DNA of 64,000 nt from Rossellomorea marisflavi (GCA_003667865.1 CP033051.1:3498501-3562500), one strand, 5' to 3'. Shown: positions 8,919-18,910, counted from the first letter of the stretch. A program made the numbers and translations. The notes: a model not told the origin generated them from the letters alone.

Positions 8919-9255
8919 ATAACAACCTTCTTCTTTATTAAATTTCCATTCAGCCATTGTGACTTTAAACTATATGAAGTAGGGAATTATGTAATACCTT
9001 TATACAACCCTTTGATTAACATTAAATTCCATTCCAACGATTTTGTTACAAAAATAATTGAATGACTATAAATGAATCAACCTCATCAGAAGATTCTAGA
9101 GATATGTTACACAGGAACCCATTAGTGTGTTAACTTAAATAAAGTTTCACACGGTACTCAAAATACAAGGATACAAAATAGAAATAGTTTGCGATTACGT
9201 ACAAATCAATTCATAATAGGAATATATACGATTCATAGAGATTAGGAGTGATGAA
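8919..9255. other. Divergent intergenic region, no gene seen
   Basis: AT-rich spacer between the VanW-family gene and the YpbS-like gene. Apart from a possible promoter for the latter and an imperfect GTGTG/TCACAC inverted repeat near 9127-9154, I see nothing. Confidence 0.4.
9189..9217 (+). promoter_or_regulatory. Possible promoter of the ypbS-like gene
   Basis: TTGCGA (9189-9194) and CATAAT (9212-9217) are separated by 17 bases, 38 bases ahead of the ATG. Both hexamers deviate by one or two bases. Confidence 0.4.
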
Positions 9256-9522
9256 ATGAGTGTACATAAAGAAATTACAGCTCATTCTAAAAAACAAAAT
9301 GAGATAGTAAAAGAATTTGTAACATTAGATGCTCAACGTGAAGCATATATTGAAGAGGCTTTAAAACTCTATCAAAATGGTGAGCCTTTTACGACAGATA
9401 AAATAAATGAAGTGTCAAGAAAAATAAATGAGTTAGCAAGAAAGGGAATAGCACCTCAAAGAAAATATGTGACCATTGATATGGTGAAAGAATACGCAGA
9501 GAAGCTTAAAAACAATCAGTAA
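9256..9522 (+). CDS. YpbS-like protein (DUF2533)
   Basis: This is an 88-residue, charged, mostly helical soluble protein with RBS TTAGGAG before the ATG. The opening MSVHKEITAHSKKQNE and the later KINELARKGIAPQRKYVT match my memory of the Bacillus YpbS/DUF2533 family. No catalytic motif and no known function. It is a single-gene unit ended by a strong terminator. Confidence 0.65.
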   Translation: MSVHKEITAHSKKQNEIVKEFVTLDAQREAYIEEALKLYQNGEPFTTDKINEVSRKINELARKGIAPQRKYVTIDMVKEYAEKLKNNQ

Positions 9523-9548
9523 CACTAAACAAACTGTTAAATCAAAAA

Positions 9549-9579
9549 AGAGACAGCCTATAATACGGCTGTCTCTTTC
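9549..9579. terminator. Bidirectional terminator
   Basis: AGAGACAGCC and GGCTGTCTCT form a perfect 10-bp stem with an 8-base loop and flanking A and T runs, serving the converging YpbS-like and CorC-like genes. Confidence 0.92.
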
Positions 9580-10844
9580 TATCCCTCTTCACTTATAAAC
9601 TCATGAATCTCAATACCAACTTTTCGAATTCGTCGATTTTCCACTTCATTAACAGTAAGTGTAAGGTTTTTATATTCAAATCGATCTCCTACTTCTGGTA
9701 TCCTTTCAAAGGATTCAAATAACCAGCCACCAACAGTGTGGTAGGACGACTCGGGTTCATCAACATCGATAAGCTTTACTAATTCATCTAAAGGTAATTC
9801 GGCATTGATTTCGTAAAGATGATCATTGATTTTCGTTACATTCTTCTCTTTCTCATCATGCTCATCCCAGATTTCGCCGACAATTTCTTCTAGAATATCT
9901 TCTAACGTAACAAGTCCTGATGTACCACCAAATTCGTCTACTACAATCGCCATATGAGTTTTATGTTTTTGAAGTTCTGGTAAAAGGGTGGAGATTTTCA
10001 TTGATTCTGCAACAAAAAATGGGACTCGTAAAATCTCACGAAGATTGATTTCCTCTTTTTTAACCAGGTAACTAAGAAATTCACGTTCTGATAGTATTCC
10101 AATAATATTATCAATATTATCTTCATATACAGGTACACGAGAATACCTTTCTTCAAAGAACATATCCCGAATTTCTTCAACAGATTGATTTACTTCAACT
10201 GCGATAATGTCAATTCGTGGTTTTAAAATCTCACCTACGATGATATCGTTAAAATCTAATGAACGGTGGACAAGTTCCTTTTCGTTATTATCAATAACTC
10301 CCTCTTCTTCACTTAAGTCAATCATAACTTTTAGTTCTTCTTCAGTAACAGAAGGAGTGTCATCTTTATTTTTTATTAATTTTGATGCGGCTAACTTTAA
10401 CAAAACAAACAAATACGTAATTGGGGTAAAAATTTTCATTAATACATATAAAATACCTGATATTACTAAAGTAAATGATTCGGCATTTTCTTTAGCAAAA
10501 GACTTAGGTAGAACTTCCCCAAAAATGAGTATAAGAATCGTCATTATGACGGTACTAATTACTAATCCAGTATTCCCTCCGAAAATGTCTGTTGCAACTT
10601 TGGCAGAAATAGAAGCAGCAGCAATGTTCACAATATTATTTCCGATTAATATGGTTGACAATGCTTTATCAAAATGCTCCGTGATAAAATATGCTTTCTT
10701 ACTTCCTTTTCGATTTTCATCAGCATAGTTTTTCAAACGAATTTTATTAACACTTGAAAAAGCTGTTTCCGTTGCAGAGAAAAATGCGGATAAGAAAATT
10801 AAAACGATTAATAATGAGATGGTACTCAGCGGCAAGTCGCCCAA
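9579..10844 (-). CDS. CNNM/CorC-family (HlyC-type) membrane protein, probable Mg2+ exporter
   Basis: This 421-residue protein starts at a TTG (10844) 11 bases after GGAG. Domain order is a DUF21/CNNM membrane domain with four helices (~1-135, including SATETAFSSVNKIRL), a CBS pair (~200-330, with EILKPRIDIIAV and VDEFGGTSGLVTLEDI), and a CorC_HlyC/TerC C-terminal domain (~345-420). Bacillus homologues such as YhdP and MpfA-type proteins export Mg2+. The older hemolysin label is not supported. It is monocistronic, with no Mg2+ riboswitch visible in its 5' region. Confidence 0.85.
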   Translation of the reverse strand: MGDLPLSTISLLIVLIFLSAFFSATETAFSSVNKIRLKNYADENRKGSKKAYFITEHFDKALSTILIGNNIVNIAAASISAKVATDIFGGNTGLVISTVIMTILILIFGEVLPKSFAKENAESFTLVISGILYVLMKIFTPITYLFVLLKLAASKLIKNKDDTPSVTEEELKVMIDLSEEEGVIDNNEKELVHRSLDFNDIIVGEILKPRIDIIAVEVNQSVEEIRDMFFEERYSRVPVYEDNIDNIIGILSEREFLSYLVKKEEINLREILRVPFFVAESMKISTLLPELQKHKTHMAIVVDEFGGTSGLVTLEDILEEIVGEIWDEHDEKEKNVTKINDHLYEINAELPLDELVKLIDVDEPESSYHTVGGWLFESFERIPEVGDRFEYKNLTLTVNEVENRRIRKVGIEIHEFISEEG

Positions 10845-11034
10845 GAACGTTCACACTCCTAAAATTATATACTACTTTTTGTATACAGAATAAGAATATC
10901 ATAGCAGAATATGTGTTAAATGAAAACTAATTTTGCTTACACTATGTTTATAGTAATGGCGATTATTATAAGATGCTATATAATGGTTTCATACTAATAT
11001 ATATGCAGGAAAGCTAATCTTTAAATACCTACTT

Positions 11035-11964
11035 TTAAAAATTTATTTGTTTTTTAGGTTTATAGGATAGAATACTTATCGTAATGATAATACAAACTGT
11101 ACCTAACCACTGATAGAACCCAAGGGTCACTTGAAGCCATATAACGGATAAAAAGGCAGCAGATAAAGGCTCAGTACAAGCTAAAAGACTCGTTTCACTA
11201 GCGCTAATGTATTTTAAGCTTTCTAAGTAGCAAAAAAATGCAATTAATGTACCAAATACGACAACAAAAAGGATAGCTGAAGCTGTATAACCATTAAATT
11301 CACCCTCATAGGACCAAGGAGGTCGAACAAAACTAAAAAATAACCCGCCTATCAACATCCCCCAGCCTACTATTAAGGATGTCCCCCACTCCTTTATAAG
11401 TTTATATGGTTGCAGGGTATAAAAGGCTGCTGTAATAGCAGATGCAATCCCCCAAAAAACAGCCCAATTTGATATTGATAGTTCTTTTATATTTCCGTTT
11501 GTTATTAGTAAAAATGTTCCTAATAGTGCAATAAATAGCACAGTGACTTCCTTTTTTGAAGGAGACCTTTTATCCCTAATTACTAAATAGGCAGTAACAA
11601 AAATCGGTGCTAAATATTGTAAGATTGTAGCACTAGCAGCATTACCTGCTTCAATTGCTGCAAAATATGTATACTGAACTCCTAGCATTCCTAGTACACT
11701 AAATAGAATAATGGATAGCGTGCCATTTCTACTTTTCCAAATAGCAAAAATGTCTCGTTTCTCGAGCAAGCTTGTAAAAGTAAGCATAATGACTCCAGAG
11801 CATAACAAGCGAATCACAACAAGCCATTCAGCTGTAAAACCCTTCTGTTGGAATAAGTATTGAGCAACTGTTCCAGAAATGCCCCACAGCGTAGAACCTG
11901 TTACAACGAGTAGAATACCCAGTACTCTTGGATTTATCGTTTTTATACCTTTTTGAACAATCAC
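11035..11964 (-). CDS. EamA/DMT-family metabolite exporter
   Basis: This is a 309-residue transporter with ten hydrophobic segments in two EamA repeats. I place the start at the GTG at 11964, 7-8 bases after GAAGGA; the frame is open to an ATG at 12015 that lacks an RBS. Repeat 1 shows GSTLWGISGTVAQ and repeat 2 shows VFWGIASAITAAFYTL. Members of this superfamily export amino acids, nucleosides or drugs; substrate unknown here. It is separated from the homoserine dehydrogenase gene by a terminator, so it is not part of the methionine operon. Confidence 0.82.
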   Translation of the reverse strand: MIVQKGIKTINPRVLGILLVVTGSTLWGISGTVAQYLFQQKGFTAEWLVVIRLLCSGVIMLTFTSLLEKRDIFAIWKSRNGTLSIILFSVLGMLGVQYTYFAAIEAGNAASATILQYLAPIFVTAYLVIRDKRSPSKKEVTVLFIALLGTFLLITNGNIKELSISNWAVFWGIASAITAAFYTLQPYKLIKEWGTSLIVGWGMLIGGLFFSFVRPPWSYEGEFNGYTASAILFVVVFGTLIAFFCYLESLKYISASETSLLACTEPLSAAFLSVIWLQVTLGFYQWLGTVCIIITISILSYKPKKQINF

Positions 11965-12106
11965 TTCTTTTCCTTCTTTCTTAGAAAAATAACGGAACCA
12001 GCATAAATCAGACAAAATTTCCCTTTATTATAATTTGAAGGAAGCTACAATGGAAGCTTAAATAGTAAACTTTTTAATATGTGATTTAACGACAAAATAA
12101 CCTAAA

Positions 12107-12148
12107 CAAAATACGCTTGAACTCTTTTTTAAGAATCCAAGCGTTTTG
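12107..12148 (-). terminator. Terminator of the methionine operon
   Basis: On the minus strand, AAACGCTTG pairs with CAAGCGT around an AT-rich loop and is followed by a TTTTG tract, 20 bases past the hom stop. Confidence 0.75.
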
Positions 12149-12168
12149 AATAAAATACTCTTTACCGT

Positions 12169-13440
12169 TTATGCGTAAAGAGTTTCTATATTGTTTTGCA
12201 AATCTGCTTTCTTTTCTTCGTTAATATGAACGGGATAGATTGAGATATTTGGAAGTGCCTTAATAACCTCAATCAGCTCTTGTGTACAAGAAAGACTGTA
12301 AAAATAATGACCGTATTTTGTTCCTTCTTCTAAGATACGACATTTAGAATTGAAGTACTTTTTAGGTATTTCAGATTGTGAAAACACACCCCATTCATTG
12401 TAATGCTCTTCACCTTTAGGCTGTAATCCCCTACTTACTAGATTCTTTTCAAAAAATTGCTTTTCTTTTACAACTTGTTTTTGAGTTTGCCATATATGGA
12501 TAAAATCTTCTATCATTGCACTTGCTGTTGGCAACTTACCTGCCCCTGGTCCTCTCAATGTTATACTTCCTACTATGTCTGCCTCAATCGTTAATGCATT
12601 GTCTACTCCATTAATATGATATAAAGGATGTTGATCATCAACTAATAACGGCTGAACAGAAGCATAAATCCCCTGAGGATCTTTCCTTATGTCAATGATA
12701 TGTTTAAAGCGGTAGCCTGCGTTTTCTGCTAATGAGATATGCACTTTATCAATTGACTCGATACCAATTTTTTCGACTTCAGACCAATCAGGTTGGAAGC
12801 CAAAGGCTTGCTGACATAGAATCATACATTTATAAAAAGCATCAGATCCATCAATATCATTTGAAGGGTCGGCTTCTGCATATCCATTTTCTTGAGCCAG
12901 CTCTAACGCATGTTCAAATGGTAGATTATTTTCATTCATCTCAGTTAGAATGAAATTGGAGGTTCCATTCACGATTCCCTGAATTCTTGTAATCTGATTT
13001 ACTTGTAATAAATGCTGAATGGTACGAATAATTGGTGTACCACCAGCTGTTGTGGCTTCAAACCCTATTTGGATATTCCGTTCTTCTGCTTTTCTAAGTA
13101 GAGTCGAAGCGTGCTTAGAGAACATTTGTTTATTTGCTGTAACAATATGAATTCCTTTTTCAATCGCTCTTTCTATATAAGACCTTCCCGGCTCATCCCC
13201 TACAATTGCCTCAAACACAACATCTAAACCCTCAATATTAATAATATCTTCGTAATCTGTCGTTAATATAATATTTGGATTAACATGGCGCTCTTTTTGA
13301 ATATCTTTAATTAATATGGCTACAACTTCAACTTTAGCTCCTAAAAGCTGTTGAAATCGCTTTTGGTGTGTTTGAATCGTTTCATAAACACCTTGGCCAA
13401 CTGTACCAAATCCTAATAATGCTACTTTAATGGTCCTCAT
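12169..13440 (-). CDS. hom: Homoserine dehydrogenase
   Basis: This enzyme reduces aspartate semialdehyde to homoserine, the substrate of the MetX encoded just upstream. The ATG at 13440 overlaps the metX stop (ATGA) and has AGGAGG 9 bases before it, giving 423 residues. The Rossmann motif GFGTVGQGVYE starts near residue 10, TANKQ holds the active-site lysine, and GTSNFILTEM and EADPSNDIDGSDA are the classic substrate-binding blocks. The last ~80 residues are divergent and not a clear ACT domain, so threonine feedback control is uncertain. Placement in an S-box operon suggests a methionine-dedicated copy. Confidence 0.9.
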   Translation of the reverse strand: MRTIKVALLGFGTVGQGVYETIQTHQKRFQQLLGAKVEVVAILIKDIQKERHVNPNIILTTDYEDIINIEGLDVVFEAIVGDEPGRSYIERAIEKGIHIVTANKQMFSKHASTLLRKAEERNIQIGFEATTAGGTPIIRTIQHLLQVNQITRIQGIVNGTSNFILTEMNENNLPFEHALELAQENGYAEADPSNDIDGSDAFYKCMILCQQAFGFQPDWSEVEKIGIESIDKVHISLAENAGYRFKHIIDIRKDPQGIYASVQPLLVDDQHPLYHINGVDNALTIEADIVGSITLRGPGAGKLPTASAMIEDFIHIWQTQKQVVKEKQFFEKNLVSRGLQPKGEEHYNEWGVFSQSEIPKKYFNSKCRILEEGTKYGHYFYSLSCTQELIEVIKALPNISIYPVHINEEKKADLQNNIETLYA

Positions 13441-14549
13441 GCCAGTGGTTCCTCCTTTTTTAACAATGTAAAACGATTCTCTAAATGGTGCTGTATGACC
13501 CTTCCCCATTTTTCAAATTCTACGAGAAACCCATCATGACCAAAGTTTGTCTCGACAAAGTAAAAATGACTGTTTGCTATCTCTTCAATAAATGGTTCCA
13601 TTAATTCTTTTGGATAAAGTAGATCATGCTCATAGGCAATTCCGATAAACTTAGCTTTAAATTGTTTTGCCGCTTCTTTAAAATGTGTTCGATCTCGACC
13701 AATATCATGGTTGTTCATCGCTCTTAATAAGTATAAGTAACTATTAACATCAAATCGTTTTGTAAACTTCTCTCCTTGATACTTTAAGTAAGATTCAACA
13801 GAAAACAACGTTTCCATATCAGGTGATCGTTGTGTCTGTCTATTAAATCGGTCATTATATAAAATTGGACTCCGATAGGTTACCATACCAGCCATTCTTG
13901 CAATCTCTAAGCCTTTTACTTTATTAGAATACACATATCTTCCTTGATCCCAAGCAGGGTCATTGACTATTGCACTTATTCCAATCTGATTAAATGCAAT
14001 TCCATAGTCACTTAAGTAAGGAGTTGCTGCAAGAACGTATAGCTGCTCCATATCATCTGGATATAACAGCCCCCATTCTAATGCTTGCATTCCTCCAAGT
14101 GACCCACCAATTACTGCTTTTAATGTTTGAACATCTAGAGCATGTAATGCTTTCCGTTGAGCATGAACCATATCTCGAATGGTGATCGTTGGAAAATCCA
14201 TTCGATACTCTACGTTATTAATTGGGTTAATGGATGTGGGTCCACTTGAACCATTACATCCGCCTAATACATTAAAGGTAATCACTTGCCATTGGTTCGT
14301 ATCAATAGATTTCCCAGGGCCAATTAAACCGCTCCACCATCCAGGTTCTTCTTCTGTACCAACTGAATACTGGTTACCTGTTAATGCATGGCAAACTAGA
14401 ATTACCGGTAAGTGTGGGGAACCGACTTGTTCATACGCAAGCTGGGCATTTTCAATAACCTCTCCAGATTCCGTTTGAAATGAGCCAATTGAAATCTGAC
14501 CTTCCTTATAATTAGTAAACTGGTGCTGATGAACTCCTTTTACTTTCAA
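13437..14549 (-). CDS. metX: Homoserine O-acetyltransferase
   Basis: This 370-residue alpha/beta-hydrolase-fold enzyme transfers acetyl from acetyl-CoA to homoserine. The nucleophile elbow GGSLGGMQ has Ser150. The oxyanion and substrate region LTGNQYSVG is at 56-64, NVLGGCNGSSGP at 93-104, with the catalytic Asp in AYEHDLLYP and His in FGHDGF near the C-terminus. The only plausible start is a TTG at 14549, which overlaps the upstream ligase gene by 38 bases, pointing to coupled translation. Acetyl rather than succinyl specificity is inferred from family and from the sulfhydrylase-type MetY in the operon. Confidence 0.9.
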   Translation of the reverse strand: MKVKGVHQHQFTNYKEGQISIGSFQTESGEVIENAQLAYEQVGSPHLPVILVCHALTGNQYSVGTEEEPGWWSGLIGPGKSIDTNQWQVITFNVLGGCNGSSGPTSINPINNVEYRMDFPTITIRDMVHAQRKALHALDVQTLKAVIGGSLGGMQALEWGLLYPDDMEQLYVLAATPYLSDYGIAFNQIGISAIVNDPAWDQGRYVYSNKVKGLEIARMAGMVTYRSPILYNDRFNRQTQRSPDMETLFSVESYLKYQGEKFTKRFDVNSYLYLLRAMNNHDIGRDRTHFKEAAKQFKAKFIGIAYEHDLLYPKELMEPFIEEIANSHFYFVETNFGHDGFLVEFEKWGRVIQHHLENRFTLLKKEEPLA

Positions 14550-16224
14550 GTGCTTTCAACTCTCTTCGTAAAATTTTCCCGCTAATTTTCGTTTTCGGTA
14601 ACTCCTCTATCACTTCAATCTCACGTGGTGCTGCATGAGCCGATAATTGACTACGAACGAATAAACGGATCTCTTCCAATAAATTAGAGTTTTCTTGAAA
14701 TCCAGGATTTAATACAATAAATGCCTTTACAATTTCTCCTCTTATAGCATCTGGCTTACCAATGACTGCAGCCTCTGCAACAGCTCTATGCTCAATCAAT
14801 TTACTTTCTACTTCAAACGGACCAATACGTTCACCGGAAGAATTAATCATGTCATCACTTCGACCTTGGAAATAAACATACCCCTCCTCATCGCGTAAGG
14901 CTAAATCACCTGAAACATACCACTGTTTACCAAATGGAAAATAAGACTGATATTTTTCTTCATTTTTCCATACTTCTCTCATAAGTGATGGCCATGAAGC
15001 TTTTATAGCTAAATGCCCGATTTGGCCTTGAGTAACGGGAAATCCTTGATCATCCAAGATTTCCACCTTTATAAATGGTAAAGGTTTTCCCATTGAACCA
15101 GGTTTAATCGTATCTGTAGGTAAATTGACAATTAATTGAGCCCCAGTCTCGGTCATCCACCACGTATCATGTATACGTAACTGTAATTTTTCAAGTCCCC
15201 AATAAATAACCTCGGGATTTAAAGGCTCACCAACACTTAAAACATGGCGCAATGCTGATAAATCATATTTTTCTATTACTTGATCGCTTTTTGACATGAG
15301 CATCCGGAAAGCGGTAGGAGCACTATACCAAACAGAGATCTTTGCTTTTTCAATGGTTTCAAACCATTTTTCTGCCTGAAACCTGCCACCATGTATAACG
15401 ATAGTGGCACGGTTCAATAGTGGTGAAAAAACCCCATACACAGTACCTGTAACCCAACCTGGATGTGCTGTACACCAATAAACATCCGTTTCTTTTAGAT
15501 CGAGAACCCATCGACCAGTAACGTATTGTTGAATCATTGCACGATGTGTGTGAATAATTCCTTTTGGCTTACCTGTTGACCCACTAGTGTAATGAATATT
15601 TAAACCATGGTTAAAGTCAACCCATTCTATTACTGATTCTAAATTTTCAATCTGTTTTACTTCTTCTGATATTGAAATGGTGTCATCTTCTGTTGCTTCA
15701 TCAGTAATAAATATAGTTGATAAGGATGGAAGATCCTTTCTCGGAATACGGGGTAAGAATTCTTTATTCGTAATGAGAAATGTTCCCTCACAGTCTTGAA
15801 TACGATCACGTACTGCATCCTCCATGAATGCCTCAAATAATGGTCCTACAATGGCACCTAGTTTGATCGCAGCTAACATCGCAATGTGACAGCTAGGATG
15901 TTTAGGCAAAAATACGAACACAAAGTCTCCTTTAGTAACGCCGTGTTTTTTTAATACTTTTGCCCACTGATCTGTTTCATCCTTCAGTTGACTATAGGTT
16001 AACTGGCTTTCTAAGTTGTCATCTATATAATGAAGTGCGACTTTATCTCCGAATCCCTCTTCAACATGTCGGTCCACACATTCATAAGCCATATTAATCT
16101 TTTGTGTATGCGTCCAACTAAAGTGTTTTGTAATGATCGTCCAATCAAAATTCTCTCGATTTGGTAAGTCCTTGCTTATGTTATATGCTCCTTCAACTGG
16201 TGCAAGTTTTGTAACACGACTCAT
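14512..16224 (-). CDS. Acetyl-CoA synthetase-like AMP-forming acyl-CoA ligase
   Basis: This 570-residue ANL-superfamily ligase starts at the ATG at 16224, six bases after GGGAGG (a TTG two codons upstream overlaps the RBS). The P-loop-like YTSGSTGKPKG is at 212-222, the WWMTETG adenylation motif near 370, the hinge-side GRSDDMINSSGERIGP near 470, and the catalytic lysine in SGKILRR near 550. Acetate is the likeliest acid because the closest general resemblance is to AcsA. The gene lies between the sulfonate transporter and metX, overlapping metX, so it may supply acetyl-CoA for O-acetylhomoserine formation. That role is inferred from context. Confidence 0.85.
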   Translation of the reverse strand: MSRVTKLAPVEGAYNISKDLPNRENFDWTIITKHFSWTHTQKINMAYECVDRHVEEGFGDKVALHYIDDNLESQLTYSQLKDETDQWAKVLKKHGVTKGDFVFVFLPKHPSCHIAMLAAIKLGAIVGPLFEAFMEDAVRDRIQDCEGTFLITNKEFLPRIPRKDLPSLSTIFITDEATEDDTISISEEVKQIENLESVIEWVDFNHGLNIHYTSGSTGKPKGIIHTHRAMIQQYVTGRWVLDLKETDVYWCTAHPGWVTGTVYGVFSPLLNRATIVIHGGRFQAEKWFETIEKAKISVWYSAPTAFRMLMSKSDQVIEKYDLSALRHVLSVGEPLNPEVIYWGLEKLQLRIHDTWWMTETGAQLIVNLPTDTIKPGSMGKPLPFIKVEILDDQGFPVTQGQIGHLAIKASWPSLMREVWKNEEKYQSYFPFGKQWYVSGDLALRDEEGYVYFQGRSDDMINSSGERIGPFEVESKLIEHRAVAEAAVIGKPDAIRGEIVKAFIVLNPGFQENSNLLEEIRLFVRSQLSAHAAPREIEVIEELPKTKISGKILRRELKALESKRSSSAPVY

Positions 16225-16242
16225 TTGCAACCTCCCAACTAC

Positions 16243-16950
16243 TTATTTCAAACCTAATATCTTCAAGATTTGTTCTTTTTGTTGTACTAATTCTCCATCG
16301 CTTCTTGTTCTTGGTTTTTGCTTATTAATCGTAATTTCTGTATGAATTTCTCCAGGTTGCCCATTTAAAACCAGGATTCGATCACATAGATATAAGGCTT
16401 CATCTATATCGTGAGTAACTAAAATCATCGTTGTTTGACGTTGATTCCAGATTGAAAGTAAAAGGTCTTGTAGCTGCATTTTTGTAAAAGCGTCTAACGC
16501 ACTAAATGGTTCATCTAAAAGAAGTATATCTGGTTCACCGATAAGAGCTCGAGCGATGGCAACCCTTTGAGCCATCCCACCAGATAAACTTTTTGGAAAA
16601 TGTTTTTCAAACCCATTTAGACCAACAAGAGCAAGTAGTTCTTGAACATTTTCTTTTTTCGGACTATTTCCAACGCCGAAGCGAACATTATCTTCTACGG
16701 ATAGCCAAGGCATTAATCTAGGCTCCTGAAATATCATCCCTGTAGGCTGTTCAGAAATCGTTTCTGATAGAGAAATGCTTCCCTCATACCCTGTATCTAA
16801 CCCAGAAATTACCCGAAGTAATGTACTTTTCCCACAACCACTTGTTCCCAAGACACCAATAATCTCACCTTTTTGAATTGAAAAAGACAAAGATTTGAAG
16901 CCTGCTTTTCCTTCGTCAAAAATTCTCGAAACATTCTGAACTGTTAACAC
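16243..16950 (-). CDS. ssuB: ABC transporter ATP-binding protein, aliphatic sulfonate type
   Basis: This 235-residue SsuB-like ATPase starts at GTG 16950, ten bases after AAGGAG. Walker A GTSGCGKST is at 35-43, signature LSGGMAQRV and Walker B DILLLDEP follow in order, and the switch histidine is in LVTHD. It energises the adjacent permease and lies 18 bases ahead of the ligase gene. S-box control of the operon supports a sulfur source as substrate (alkanesulfonate or a methionine precursor). No SsuD-type monooxygenase is seen in the window. Confidence 0.8.
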   Translation of the reverse strand: MLTVQNVSRIFDEGKAGFKSLSFSIQKGEIIGVLGTSGCGKSTLLRVISGLDTGYEGSISLSETISEQPTGMIFQEPRLMPWLSVEDNVRFGVGNSPKKENVQELLALVGLNGFEKHFPKSLSGGMAQRVAIARALIGEPDILLLDEPFSALDAFTKMQLQDLLLSIWNQRQTTMILVTHDIDEALYLCDRILVLNGQPGEIHTEITINKQKPRTRSDGELVQQKEQILKILGLK

Positions 16951-16964
16951 GTACTTATCACTCC

Positions 16965-17807
16965 TTAGCTTTCATTGCCAATGCTGTCCTGCCATTTTAA
17001 TGATTTTGCTTCAAGCTTTTTTAGAACGGAGTCTGTTATTTTACCTAAGATGGCAAATAATAAAATACTAGAAATAATGAGTTCTGGTGAGTACGTATTT
17101 TGTCCTACGACAAGTAGGTACCCCAATCCTTTACTTGCTCCCATAATCTCAGCAGCTACAACAAACATCCACCCTAAACCAAGTCCTGTTCGGATTCCAA
17201 CAAGGAAAGAAGGTAGTGAAGCTGGTAGAATTATTCTCTTAACAATTTGAAATTGACTAAACTTATAAATCCTTCCAACTTCAATGAGTTTCCGATCAAC
17301 GTTTTGAATTCCAGAAACCATATTAATATAAACCGGGAAGAATACACCGACTGCAATTAATGTTACTTTTGAGGCTTCACCTATTCCCATCCACAAAATA
17401 AAAAGTGATACCCATGCCAATGATGGAATGGAGCGAAAAGCTTGAAGTAGTGGGTCAAGTAGCTTTTCAAATAACTTTACATAACCAACAGCTGCACCGA
17501 GTACTACTGCAGCACCTACACCTAACATAAATCCAAGAAACACTCTATATAATGTAGTGCCAATATGTCCCCATAAGGTCCCCTCTAATGCCATTTCATA
17601 AATTTCATTCACAATAACACTTGGTGCAGGTAAAAGGTGAGCCTCAACTAGTCCTGTTCTCCCTGCCAACTCCCATATAACTAGTAAAATAATAGGGAAT
17701 ATACTACCGAGAACAATATGATGGCTTCGAAACCCTTTTAAGTTCCATTTTTTACCAATGTTTTTTTGGACTGTTTTTGAACGAATTGTTTCAATTCTAC
17801 TGTTCAC
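16965..17807 (-). CDS. ssuC: ABC transporter permease, aliphatic sulfonate type
   Basis: The GTG at 17807 is chosen because AAAGGA lies 11 bases upstream; a GTG at 17837 has no RBS, so the exact start is uncertain (280 or 290 residues). A basic cytoplasmic N-terminus is followed by about six membrane segments and the EAA loop (EVGRIYKFSQFQIVKRI then LPASLPSFLVG). It pairs with the ATPase 14 bases downstream and the lipoprotein upstream. Confidence 0.8.
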   Translation of the reverse strand: MNSRIETIRSKTVQKNIGKKWNLKGFRSHHIVLGSIFPIILLVIWELAGRTGLVEAHLLPAPSVIVNEIYEMALEGTLWGHIGTTLYRVFLGFMLGVGAAVVLGAAVGYVKLFEKLLDPLLQAFRSIPSLAWVSLFILWMGIGEASKVTLIAVGVFFPVYINMVSGIQNVDRKLIEVGRIYKFSQFQIVKRIILPASLPSFLVGIRTGLGLGWMFVVAAEIMGASKGLGYLLVVGQNTYSPELIISSILLFAILGKITDSVLKKLEAKSLKWQDSIGNES

Positions 17808-17890
17808 AGAAATCACCGTCCTTTCTATATTCTTCACTCGTCATATAATGACAGTGGGGAAATCACCTCCCCACTGTCAAAGTTTTATGT

Positions 17891-18874
17891 CTATTCAATA
17901 ACCTTCTCAGCAAAGCTTGGTTCAAACAGTTCATCTACTAAACTTTCGATTTCAACATCTTCTTCAATAATCCCTTCAGCCTGCAATACATTACCAGCAC
18001 CTATAATGGTATCTTTCTGTTTCTGACCTGGTACTGAGTTCGAAAAATCATTTCGTTCTAATTGTTTCTTTGCAACTTCGAAATCTATTTGAGCTTCTTT
18101 CGCTAAAATCTCAGCTGTTTCTTCAGGGTTCTCAATTGCCCATTTACGTGCTTTCTCGTAAACTTCAATTACTTTTTCTACATATTCAGGGTACTTTTCT
18201 GCAAACTCAGAACGAACATTTAACGTTCCATACGTATTGAAATCAGCATTTCGGAAAAACAAATTACCTTCAGATTGTAGCTCAACACGTGCCATGTGAG
18301 GGTCTAAACCAGCCCATGCATCTACATCTCCTGCTAGTAAAGCTGTCGCACCATCTCCATGCTGAAGGTTAACAAGCTCAATATCCTTCTGTGTTAACCC
18401 ATGTTCTGTAAGAGCACGAACTAAGAAAATATAAGGATCTGTCCCTAATGTAGCAGCAACTTTTTTACCTTTTAAATCTTCAACAGATGTAACAGCACCA
18501 TCTTTCGTAACCAATGCCGTCCACTCAGGCTTCGAAAAGATATAAACTGTTTGAATTGGAGAGCCTTTTGCTTTAGCCATAAGGGCAGCAGCACCAGCGG
18601 TTGAACCAAAATCTGCACTATTAGAATTTAGAAATTCTAATGCTTTATTACTTCCTTGGCTTAATACATACTCAACTTCAATTCCCTCTTCCTTAAAGAT
18701 GTCTTCTGCAAATCCCTTCTCTTTTAAGACAAGACTCGTTGGAGAATAGTATGCATAATCTAATACAATTTTTTCTGGCTTACCACTTGCACTGCTTGAG
18801 GATTGTGAACACCCTGAAATAACTAGAGCAGATATAACAATTGCAACCAAACCTAAAGTAAGAATTTTTTTCAA
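17891..18874 (-). CDS. ssuA: ABC transporter substrate-binding lipoprotein, aliphatic sulfonate type
   Basis: This 327-residue lipid-anchored binding protein has a signal peptide ending in lipobox LVISGC, a serine-rich tether, and a type II binding fold. SsuA-like stretches are LDYAYYSPTSLVLKEKG, SADFGSTAGAAALMAKAKG and AGLDPHMARVE. It is the second gene of the SAM-riboswitch operon, 36 bases after the metY fusion. Ligand assignment is by family and context only; it is only distantly similar to the other NitT/TauT-type binding protein at 3.3 kb. Confidence 0.8.
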   Translation of the reverse strand: MKKILTLGLVAIVISALVISGCSQSSSSASGKPEKIVLDYAYYSPTSLVLKEKGFAEDIFKEEGIEVEYVLSQGSNKALEFLNSNSADFGSTAGAAALMAKAKGSPIQTVYIFSKPEWTALVTKDGAVTSVEDLKGKKVAATLGTDPYIFLVRALTEHGLTQKDIELVNLQHGDGATALLAGDVDAWAGLDPHMARVELQSEGNLFFRNADFNTYGTLNVRSEFAEKYPEYVEKVIEVYEKARKWAIENPEETAEILAKEAQIDFEVAKKQLERNDFSNSVPGQKQKDTIIGAGNVLQAEGIIEEDVEIESLVDELFEPSFAEKVIE

Positions 18875-18910
18875 CGGAACATTCCTCCACTTTATTGTTA
18901 TCGATATGTT

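Noticed and set aside
10207-10728. 173-codon plus-strand ORF
   Set aside because: It is antisense to the CNNM/CorC gene, lacks an RBS and has an unnatural Ser/Ile/Phe-rich composition.
9579-10844. Hemolysin
   Set aside because: The HlyC/CorC label is historical; the DUF21-CBS-CorC architecture fits a Mg2+ exporter-type membrane protein.
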